Below, piece by piece: positions 1-7,300 of a stretch of DNA of 64,000 nucleotides. Location: positions 1 to 64,000 of the IMG/VR virus record IMGVR_UViG_3300027976_000028; one strand, given 5' to 3'. The position numbers and the translations under genes are program-made. Each line of letters begins with the position of its first letter. Within the stretch, counting starts at the first letter, position 1. The DNA is from a virus. The notes beneath the pieces were generated by a model, which was not told the DNA's origin, did no database searches, and saw nothing but the letters and a program-made list of their open reading frames with translations.

Positions 1-8
1 GAATTCAT
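1..8 (-). CDS. First codons of a gene leaving the window
   Basis: An ATG at 8-6 on the minus strand is preceded by an AAGGA-type ribosome binding site and, about 30 bases further up, by a perfect sigma70 promoter. Only two full codons are inside the window, so the product cannot be named. Confidence 0.55.
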
Positions 9-36
9 CTTCAATCCTTGTGCTGTTTAAGTATTA

Positions 37-65
37 ATTATACTGCAAAATGGGCCTATTGTCAA
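37..65 (-). promoter_or_regulatory. Consensus sigma70 early promoter
   Basis: TTGACA (65-60), 17-base spacer, TATAAT (42-37) on the minus strand, reading out of the left edge. The stretch from the -10 through TTAATACTTAAACAGC is shared with the promoters at 54035 and 54506, so it is a repeated promoter cassette. Confidence 0.85.
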
Positions 66-151
66 CCGGTATAATACCCTACAATCTGGCGGGTTATTCG
101 TTATGTTGCTAAAATACAACGAAAATAAGCTCAAAATAGAGCCCAAAGTGG

Positions 152-180
152 TTGACGCTCGAGCCGATATGCGTTATAAT
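152..180 (+). promoter_or_regulatory. Sigma70 early promoter, start point at the ATG
   Basis: TTGACG, 17-base spacer, TATAAT. Counting seven bases from the end of the -10 puts the transcription start at about 187, the A of the GIY-YIG gene's ATG. The transcript would therefore be leaderless. Confidence 0.8.
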
Positions 181-186
181 TAATAC

Positions 187-516
187 ATGAACAGCAAGAA
201 CACTCCAGTAACACGCAAACGCCGCGTAGATCGCAACCACATTATCTACGCTCTCTTGTGTGTAAATGGCGAAAGCTACATTGGATTGACTGTATCCGCT
301 GGCACTGCAATTAGCTCGGTTCGTGGACGCTTTAATCGTCATCTTAGCCGCGCAAAGACTGAATCCAAGGATTGGAATTTGTGCAATGCTTTGCGCATAT
401 ATGGCCGCGAAGGCTTCACAACTCAAGTTCTCGAAGTAGTGCGTGGCAAGCCTGCCGCTCATGCTCGTGAACGCGAATTGATTGCTGCATACACTCCTAC
501 TCTGAACTCTATCTAA
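187..516 (+). CDS. GIY-YIG domain nuclease
   Basis: 109 aa. Residues 19-36 carry the two GIY-YIG strands (IIYALL and SYIGLT), followed by the conserved Arg/His helix around RGRFNRHL and a distal Glu in RERELIAAY. The size fits a stand-alone GIY-YIG domain without a DNA-recognition tail, so it may be a small homing or host-DNA nuclease. First gene of a rightward early cluster; no Shine-Dalgarno is visible and the promoter abuts the ATG. Confidence 0.75.
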   Translation: MNSKNTPVTRKRRVDRNHIIYALLCVNGESYIGLTVSAGTAISSVRGRFNRHLSRAKTESKDWNLCNALRIYGREGFTTQVLEVVRGKPAAHARERELIAAYTPTLNSI

Positions 517-525
517 GGAAGTAAA

Positions 526-738
526 ATGTCCAAATTAAATGTCATCAAAGTGCAACCCAATTATATGATAGCATTGGGACTTGAAGCAGTTTCAACATAT
601 ACTATTGTAAATGGATATGAAATTCTGCAGCTCGAAGATTCTAAAAAGTTCTGTGCCCTGAAAATTGGAGCTCTGCGTGGGACTTCATTTAAGAATCGTG
701 CGTCTGCAATTGCATTCGCAAACCGTCAACCTGCATAA
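526..738 (+). CDS. Small early protein, unknown
   Basis: 70 aa, not recognised. It starts nine bases after the GIY-YIG stop with a good AAGGAAGTAAA ribosome binding site. It has a predicted beta-rich middle and a basic C-terminus. Position in the early cluster is the only functional hint. Confidence 0.65.
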   Translation: MSKLNVIKVQPNYMIALGLEAVSTYTIVNGYEILQLEDSKKFCALKIGALRGTSFKNRASAIAFANRQPA

Positions 739-747
739 GGAAGCACA

Positions 748-945
748 ATGTCTAAAATGAAAGACCTCTACTCAACAATTCTAACTATGCTTGAGCAAGG
801 CGACAGTCCAATTGACCGTGCATATATCTCGGAACATGTTGGAGTCCCGCTTGCATGGGTAAATGAAGTTGCCGATGAGTTAGCAAAAGAGGCACGCCTC
901 AAGTGGGAACAAGAATTTGAAGATGACGAAATGGCAAACGGATAA
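748..945 (+). CDS. Small acidic helical protein, possible HTH fold
   Basis: 65 aa, predicted all-helical. Residues 24-45 (AYISEHVGVPLAWVNEVADELA) could form a helix-turn-helix, and the tail is strongly acidic (EFEDDE). Good AAGGAAGCACA ribosome binding site. A small DNA-binding or inhibitor protein is possible but unproven. Confidence 0.65.
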   Translation: MSKMKDLYSTILTMLEQGDSPIDRAYISEHVGVPLAWVNEVADELAKEARLKWEQEFEDDEMANG

Positions 946-951
946 AGCATT

Positions 952-1155
952 ATGACAACATTTGAACGCTGGTTTATCCGACGGGTCTTTGCGCGAGATT
1001 TTGTGCAAGGCCATGACCATGCAAGGAACATTGAACGCGTCTATGGACTTGTTCGTGAAGTATGTGAAGATGAATTTACAGAAGATAACGCGCCTACTAT
1101 AGATGCGTTTCTAAGTGAGCAGTTTAAGAAGACACAATATTCAATGAAAGAATAA
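952..1155 (+). CDS. Small early protein, unknown
   Basis: 67 aa, not recognised. Begins six bases after the preceding gene, in operon with its neighbours, with a basic N-terminus and an acidic middle. No clear domain. Confidence 0.55.
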   Translation: MTTFERWFIRRVFARDFVQGHDHARNIERVYGLVREVCEDEFTEDNAPTIDAFLSEQFKKTQYSMKE

Positions 1156-1156
1156 T

Positions 1157-1591
1157 ATGAAAATCAAAATTAACGATCTTGAGGGCAATGCTCTCAACCG
1201 GGCAGTAGCAAAAGCACTTGGCAAAGAAGTATGGCTACGACACGATTTTTTGAAGGCACGCTATATTTTCCTTGAGTCAACTGCCGACCTTGCGTTCCAG
1301 TTAGAGAACCAGGACAATCTTCCAATCTTCGCGACCATAACCGACGGTGCCACTGCATATATTCCGGACTATTCCGCTGATGGAGAGGAATGTATGGCCA
1401 TCGTTGCTGAGCACCACATCTCCATTTTAGCGCCGGGCAATACGCTATGCTGGCCCTGGATTGCTGAAATCGGAAAGGTCCGCGGATACAGCTATGGTAA
1501 TGATAGGAGTCCAATCGTTGCTGCAATGCGGTGCCTTGTTGCATACAAGCTTGGCATTGGGGACGAAGTAGAAGTGCCAGATTTCGGCTAA
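1157..1591 (+). CDS. NinX-like (DUF2591) phage protein
   Basis: 144 aa. Shows the hallmarks of the NinX/DUF2591 family: an N-terminal LEGNALNRAVAKA segment, a central PDYSADGEEC motif, a tryptophan pair, and a C-terminal PIVAAMRCLVAYKLG before GDEVEVP. Family members are small accessory proteins of proteobacterial phages with no proven biochemical role. Last gene of the first early cluster. Confidence 0.7.
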   Translation: MKIKINDLEGNALNRAVAKALGKEVWLRHDFLKARYIFLESTADLAFQLENQDNLPIFATITDGATAYIPDYSADGEECMAIVAEHHISILAPGNTLCWPWIAEIGKVRGYSYGNDRSPIVAAMRCLVAYKLGIGDEVEVPDFG

Positions 1592-1599
1592 ATGCCCTC

Positions 1600-1628
1600 T
1601 TGCTATGTTCCCCTTTTTTCTGTATAAT
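1600..1628 (+). promoter_or_regulatory. Sigma70-type promoter
   Basis: TTGCTA, 17-base spacer, TATAAT, just after the NinX-like gene. It would drive the genes from 1663 to about 3574 with a 28-base leader containing GGAG. Confidence 0.65.
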
Positions 1629-1662
1629 ACAGACAGTAGATTTTTAATAGAATGGAGTAGTT

Positions 1663-2001
1663 ATGTTTAACTTTTTTAAGAAAAAAAGTACCCCGGTTGA
1701 GGATACTCGTTCGGAACTTGACAAACTTGTAGATGCTGAACTAAATGGCATGCCGCAACCGCTTCCAAGAAGCAGACCAATGAGAGCGCCATCTGCCAAC
1801 AAAGCTGACAAAGCCAAATTATCCGAGCCTGAACCAGTAATACACTATACAGTTGGTAATGATTCGGCCGGTAGAGTTGTCCTTCGTGTTGGCGATTATA
1901 ATTCAATTACCTTGACGATGAATACAGCGTCAACCAGGCATTTGATTAAAGCGTTGAAAGCAGCGATGCAGGATGAAGACACAGTAGCCGAGCCGGCATG
2001 A
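1663..2001 (+). CDS. Small early protein, unknown
   Basis: 112 aa. Short hydrophobic/basic N-terminus (MFNFFKKK), a Pro/Arg-rich linker, then a compact predicted alpha/beta C-terminal half ending in a helix (HLIKALKAAM). Not recognised. The ribosome binding site GGAG is well placed. Confidence 0.6.
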   Translation: MFNFFKKKSTPVEDTRSELDKLVDAELNGMPQPLPRSRPMRAPSANKADKAKLSEPEPVIHYTVGNDSAGRVVLRVGDYNSITLTMNTASTRHLIKALKAAMQDEDTVAEPA

Positions 2002-2183
2002 CAACATTGGGAATTATCGCTGAGCAACCAGATGAATTCTGCGTGTTCTGCGGGAATATTGATGAATGTCGTCCTTATGGGCCAAATCATGAAAATATTT
2101 GTTTTTCGTGTGCAACAACTAGAGTAGATAGAGAAGTGGTAGAGAAGAGAATGGCAGATTATATTTTTGGAGAATCAAAATGA
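1998..2183 (+). CDS. Small CxxC zinc-binding protein
   Basis: 61 aa, starting in a 4-base ATGA overlap with the preceding gene. Two CxxC pairs (FCVFCGN and ICFSCAT) about 20 residues apart suggest one bound zinc. Typical of tiny phage regulators or RNA polymerase/ribosome binders; no specific family recognised. Confidence 0.6.
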   Translation: MTTLGIIAEQPDEFCVFCGNIDECRPYGPNHENICFSCATTRVDREVVEKRMADYIFGESK

Positions 2184-2689
2184 TTACAATTGAACAATGG
2201 ATGAAACTTACTAACTTTCGCATTACCGAATGCGGAGATTATGGATGGCAGTGTTATGGTTCGTCTGCTTACTCACTTGACTCTTGGAATGGGGACAATG
2301 ACGAAGGGTATGGCTTCCATATTATTTTCGACACGCAGACGCAAGAAGTATATGAAGTGCAAGCACATGATTACATGAACCAACGCGCATACCGCTTGGT
2401 CAATCCTGCGTACATGCAAAAGAACCGCAACGAAGCAATGAGCCGCGGTGTCAATGCTGATGAAGCATGGGACGATATCGAGTATGTCACCCTGGACACA
2501 GTTGATGACTTCCTGGCTAAAGGAGCATCTATCATCGCCGGAGAAGATTACGACACGCGAGTTGAAATTCAAATTGATCTCGAAGATGACCTAATGTTGC
2601 AGTTGATGACAATGGCTCATGAGAAAGACATCACGCTGAATACGCTTGTAGCAGAACTTCTGCAAGGATTCATCGATAGCAAGTCGTAA
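2180..2689 (+). CDS. Phage protein with ribbon-helix-helix-like C-terminus
   Basis: 169 aa, overlapping the upstream gene by 4 bases. The N-terminal two thirds is Trp/Tyr/Asp-rich and unrecognised. The last 40 residues (a strand VEIQIDLEDD, then helices with MAHEKDITLNTLVAELL) match the ribbon-helix-helix pattern of CopG-type DNA-binding proteins. Possibly a regulator of early genes. Confidence 0.6.
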   Translation: MITIEQWMKLTNFRITECGDYGWQCYGSSAYSLDSWNGDNDEGYGFHIIFDTQTQEVYEVQAHDYMNQRAYRLVNPAYMQKNRNEAMSRGVNADEAWDDIEYVTLDTVDDFLAKGASIIAGEDYDTRVEIQIDLEDDLMLQLMTMAHEKDITLNTLVAELLQGFIDSKS

Positions 2690-2971
2690 GTGATCAATTA
2701 CATACGCTATGAAATCGGCGACATACACCCTGCTGGAGAAAAAGGGCAGTGGTATATGCATGCCTTCATTCAAGGCAAGACTATTGTAGAAGTTGTAGAG
2801 CAACGCAGAAATGCTCACAATTCGCATGGTAATATGATCTACAAAGTAGATTATGCCAAGAGCAAATTAGTTAAACAAAACTACGGAATGTCAAGAAATT
2901 CGGTAAATATGCCATTGGTCGTCGAGAAGATTGGCTACTACTTTGATCAAGGGATGACAGATGAAACTTAA
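2690..2971 (+). CDS. Small early protein, GTG start
   Basis: 93 aa. The GTG follows the preceding TAA directly, so translational coupling is likely. Mixed alpha/beta sequence with an aromatic N-terminus; not recognised. A later ATG is possible. Confidence 0.5.
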   Translation: MINYIRYEIGDIHPAGEKGQWYMHAFIQGKTIVEVVEQRRNAHNSHGNMIYKVDYAKSKLVKQNYGMSRNSVNMPLVVEKIGYYFDQGMTDET

Positions 2972-3356
2972 CCTATCAGTGGCGTTAGTGTTGATCATGT
3001 CCTTATCTGGGACTGTATTGGCGCAGTTGCCGTCACCTGGAGAACTCGGGGCAATAAATGATCCACGCTATTGTGGCGAACCAGCACGAACTGCTGCTGG
3101 GAGGATAATCCGCAGTAGGGCTGTACTAAATGACTTTGCAAAGGTATTTCCATGCCCTACTACACTAGCACCAATTGCAAGCTGCCCCGGATGGCAAATC
3201 GACCATGTTATCCCATTGGCATCAGGCGGGTGTGATTCACAGGTAAATCTCCACTGGTTGCCCGTGCAAATTAAAACATGTGCTCTCCCGGCTTGTAAGG
3301 ATCGTTGGGAACGAAAATACCATGCTATGCCCCGCCAAGCAGTGGTTATACAATAA
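2961..3356 (+). CDS. HNH nuclease with a signal peptide
   Basis: 131 aa. Residues 1-21 form a classical Sec signal peptide (Lys near the N-terminus, hydrophobic core, ALA-like cut site VLA before Q). The mature part has paired cysteines and an HNH core: WQIDHVIPLASGG, then an Asn in VNLHWLP and a Lys-Asp-Arg-Trp-Glu tail. It should therefore act in the periplasm, perhaps degrading incoming DNA during superinfection or scavenging DNA (inference). GGGATGACAG lies just ahead of the ATG. Confidence 0.75.
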   Translation: MKLNLSVALVLIMSLSGTVLAQLPSPGELGAINDPRYCGEPARTAAGRIIRSRAVLNDFAKVFPCPTTLAPIASCPGWQIDHVIPLASGGCDSQVNLHWLPVQIKTCALPACKDRWERKYHAMPRQAVVIQ

Positions 3357-3373
3357 TTAAAATAGGAAATAAT

Positions 3374-3574
3374 ATGGCAGACGTAGTTGATGACGCACAA
3401 GAAGCGATGGAAGCTCTTGCAGATTTTCAAAAAGCAACAGCAAAAGAATTTGTTCCAATTCGTACGGGTTTTTGCATAGAGTGTGAGGAGCCGACAGAGT
3501 TTACATTCTGTAGCGTACCGTGTCAACAAGACAACGAACGGCGAGAACGCATCAAGGCAATCGCAGGAAAATAG
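3374..3574 (+). CDS. TraR/DksA-like zinc-finger protein
   Basis: 66 aa, starting at the ATG after AGGAAATAAT. An Asp/Ala-rich N-terminal helix (MADVVDDAQ) is followed by a four-cysteine finger (CIEC and C..PCQ) and a basic helix. This is the plan of short TraR/DksA proteins, which bind the RNA polymerase secondary channel and alter promoter choice. It is shorter than usual and its second Cys pair is C-x4-C, so the match is moderate. Confidence 0.55.
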   Translation: MADVVDDAQEAMEALADFQKATAKEFVPIRTGFCIECEEPTEFTFCSVPCQQDNERRERIKAIAGK

Positions 3575-3595
3575 TATCGCAGTGTTGATGGTTTG

Positions 3596-3603
3596 TATAA
3601 ATA
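3596..3603 (+). promoter_or_regulatory. T4-type late promoter, exact TATAAATA
   Basis: Exact T4 late consensus ending four bases before the ATG of the kinase-like gene. In T4 the start site lies about six bases past this motif, so the transcript would begin at or inside the start codon. Confidence 0.7.
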
Positions 3604-3607
3604 CTTC

Positions 3608-4309
3608 ATGCGCTTACGAGAATTTATACAACCATTAGAAGAACTTGCAACTGTAACTCACCGTAATGAGATGGACCGTCTCTTCAAACAAAACGGTTAC
3701 AAAAAGATTGGTTCCGGTGCAGATGCAATGGTTTATAAGAAAGATAGCAGCCATGTTATCAAAATCTTATTCCCAGAAGATTATTCACCAGCAGCAAAGG
3801 CAATTAGATCATTCACAACGTTTTATGAATTTGTTAAGGCTAATCCAACATCACCGTTCCTACCCAAAATTTCTGAAGTAAACGAAATTGAAGTAATGGG
3901 TGAGGTTTTCACGCAGATCGCAATGGAAAAGCTAATGCCCTTAAAATCTGGATCTTTCCTTTTAGTCATTGTTTATCAAATAATCAGTGATATCGAAGAA
4001 GGTGGCGCGCCGGGGCCTAAAGGGGAAGGATTTAAGAACTTGCTATTATATCTTCAGAAACATCCAGCGAATTGGGATAACGACATCCCGTTCGACGATA
4101 GACATTATAACATGTCGCCGATTGCACAATCAATTCTAGCCAATCCCGCTAAACTGAAATTCTACAGTGATTTTTATGATATTGCAGAAAAATTACACGC
4201 CACAGGTTTAGCACATCCCGATGGTCCTTTAGGATGGGATTTACACACCGAAAATGTAATGCTTCGTGGTCAAACACCCGTAATCATTGACCCTTGGTTT
4301 ATGAGTTAA
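3608..4309 (+). CDS. Kinase-fold protein, putative capsid-targeted
   Basis: 233 aa from the ATG at 3608. The start MRLREFIQPLEE resembles the capsid-targeting leaders of the neighbours. The rest has kinase-fold signs: a glycine loop (IGSGADAMVY, residues 34-43), a Lys in VIKILF (about 52), a catalytic-loop-like DLHTEN (211-216) and a metal-site Asp in IIDPWF (228). The family resembles small-molecule or antibiotic kinases more than Ser/Thr kinases. Late promoter directly upstream. Likely packaged and injected (inference). Confidence 0.6.
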   Translation: MRLREFIQPLEELATVTHRNEMDRLFKQNGYKKIGSGADAMVYKKDSSHVIKILFPEDYSPAAKAIRSFTTFYEFVKANPTSPFLPKISEVNEIEVMGEVFTQIAMEKLMPLKSGSFLLVIVYQIISDIEEGGAPGPKGEGFKNLLLYLQKHPANWDNDIPFDDRHYNMSPIAQSILANPAKLKFYSDFYDIAEKLHATGLAHPDGPLGWDLHTENVMLRGQTPVIIDPWFMS

Positions 4310-4336
4310 TCACGCAGTAGGCAGCCTGCCCTTTTG

Positions 4337-4343
4337 CTAAATA
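4337..4343 (+). promoter_or_regulatory. Late promoter motif CTAAATA
   Basis: CTAAATA ending four bases before the ATG of the 1577-residue gene. Same spacing as the motif at 3596. Confidence 0.6.
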
Positions 4344-4347
4344 TCGT

Positions 4348-7300
4348 ATGAAATCCCTGAACGAGTATTTAAACGAAGTTATTGCCCAACAAGAGTATGT
4401 ATATCATGTGTCACATCTACCTAATCTTAAACTTGGGTTACGCAGTATAATTAAAAGTGGGTTACAGCCCTCTAAAGTTGGATATTCTGGACCCGGCGTT
4501 TATTTTGCATACAAGCCAGACGGCGGCTTCTACCATGTAGATGCAAGCGAAGCAACTATGTTTCGTGCTAAATGGAAAAATCTTGTTGCACATTATGGTG
4601 TATACCCGCAAGCCCCGAATGGCATACAACGCGACGACGATGAAATCATTGTACCAACGAGTGTACCCGTAGAAATGTTAGAAGTAGAATATAATCCCGG
4701 CGAATGGTGGGATGTAAAAAGTGCATTAGCAGCAGAAAATGGCCCAATGAACGAGGTTACCATTGACAACAAAGATGGTGCAGGCGCAGTCCCATACAAT
4801 GCTGATATAGACTACTTTGGACTTCGCGTACAGATGAAGCCAAGTACATTCCTACGCTTGGCCGAACCACTTGGCAAGCCACACGACCCGGAATTAGAAA
4901 AATATATGGCAGCGGGCGGTGCAACAGGCTCCCCATTTTTAGAAATAGCAATTCCTGAAGAATGGGATGTTGGCAATTTTAGTAAAGTTGCGCAGGTTAA
5001 ACGTCACGAAGGTCGTAATCGTGCCACAATAACACAAAAGTTAGAAGGTGACAGTCCAATAGAAGTTCACCTTATACCACTTGGAGGATATCGTAATCGA
5101 GATTTAACTCCAGAGTTTATTAAAGCGTTAAGCGATGGTTTATTCGCAGAGAGGACTACTCGTGTTGTAAATGGCCCATTGTTTACTGCAATGGTCGTAA
5201 CTGAAGATGATGAAACTCTGCCTATGGCCGATAATCCAGAACATGTCCGCATGGCTGAGTTAAAGAGACTTATGGGTGCGTTTCCAAACTCAGCAGACTA
5301 CATGTATAGTATCCCGGCGTATAAGCGGGCTCGCCTGCTATTCAACAAGGGCTTACTCAAAGCGTCAAGACCTGAAATTGAGTTACTCCTCAAATTAACA
5401 ACGTCGACTGGTGATCTTAAACCACTTAGTGAAGAAGAGGAATTAACTGAATTATTTGAACCAAGCAATAAAGAATGGAAGTGGAAGCATCACTATAACA
5501 CATCTGCTATAGCGTTATTTAAAATAGGCAAAATCCCATATATGTTTATGGCCGAAACATATACGCACCCCGATAGTCCAGAATCTGCGGGCATGTGGGA
5601 TGTTGTTTTCAAAATCGACAAGCACTATAGCGGCTATACTGATCTCGAGGCCACTTCATACGGAATCACTGGCTCTGGCAACTCTGCAGAAGTAATGGGA
5701 ACGGTAGTAAACATCCTAAAGGATTTTATCAGCATATACAAAGAAACACTTCGCGGTATTACATTCGTTGCCAACGAAGATTCACGACAATCCCTATATG
5801 CTAAAATGGCACATAGATTATTACCAAATTGGGAATTCTATAAAGATGGCAAGGAATTCATATTATCAAAGCCAGAGGATAATGTAAATGAATCAGTGGT
5901 TAATGAAAGCCTAAGCCGCATTGCCTATCACTATACAAGTTTATCTAGTGCATTAAATATATTGACTACTGGGCAGTTTCAGCTTGCATCAACACTTGGT
6001 AGTGTTGAGGAGAAATATGCGCCTCAAGGGCATCATTACTTCATGAGCACTACACGCTCTAGCAGAGGCGGCTATCACGACAGCAATGTAACAAAAAACT
6101 CGACAAGTGGTATATTATTTGCATTGGACGGCAACTGGTTTAATCAACACTACAAAGCAGGACCCATAGATTATTGGCAAAATCGTAATCAAAATCAAAG
6201 ATTTAACGTCACGCACCACGAATCCGAAGACCGTATATTTTCGCGGACACCTACTATTCCAATTGGCGGGATTACAGCGGTTCACGTATTCATGAAGGTA
6301 ATGGATAATAAAGAACGGGACAATTACGGTGCAATGGCACCAGCTAATGCGCGTCAACTATTATTACGAGCAAAGACACTTGGCATTAAGGCATACCTAT
6401 ATGAAGATGTTACTGCATGGCACAATTTAGATATTAGAAAAACTGTACCTATTACAAATAGAGAAACACTTCGCGGTCCCGATCTTAAGAAAGAACGTAC
6501 ATCATCAAAGCCCCGTGGATATTTAATGCCATGGATGGAATTGTTGCAAGCAAAAGAAGTGTCACAATTGTCTAAGGCTGCAGATCGCATTCGTTATAGT
6601 CTACAATATACATATGATGCTCAGAGTGCTATAGAGGGTTTAGCAAATAATTTAAGCAATGCCCGCAAGCCCGATTCAGGGGGCGATCGCGAAAATGCTG
6701 CGAAGCTAATAAGATTTATGCAACAGAATAAGTTGAACACTATTTCTGAACTTGTTAAGGCAATTGGGGACAAGTGGAAAGCTATTGCTGCCAAGAAACC
6801 CGCTAACGAAGTAATAGAATCAGATACCCCAATTAAACTTACAAGCAATGCAAAAGCTAAAGGTTGGATTGATAAAGTATACGCAAGGTATCCGCAGATG
6901 TTCCAACGCAATCATGTCATGCCTCTTGGCGGTGCGGGCAATGATCAACAGTTTGCTATGTTTGAACTAACACCAAGCTTCGCAAAACGTGATGCAGTGG
7001 AGGTAACATGGATACAAGCTTATCCAATGGGGCAAGGCGTAGGTGCAAGAGCAATGAAAGAACTGCAAGCACTTGCAACTGCAGATGGCATTAGTTTAAC
7101 ATTATTCCCTTGGGACAAAGGACAAGTATCGCAGGCTAAATTGACAAAGTTCTACAAAGGGCAAGGATTCAAGCCTACTGCCAAGGGTTCAAGGACCATG
7201 GCATGGAGTCCGATTACGGAATTGTTTGAACCGAGCACTAAAGACTGGAAATGGGAATTCCGTGGCAAATACACCGCCTCGGCGGTGTTTACTGTAGAAG

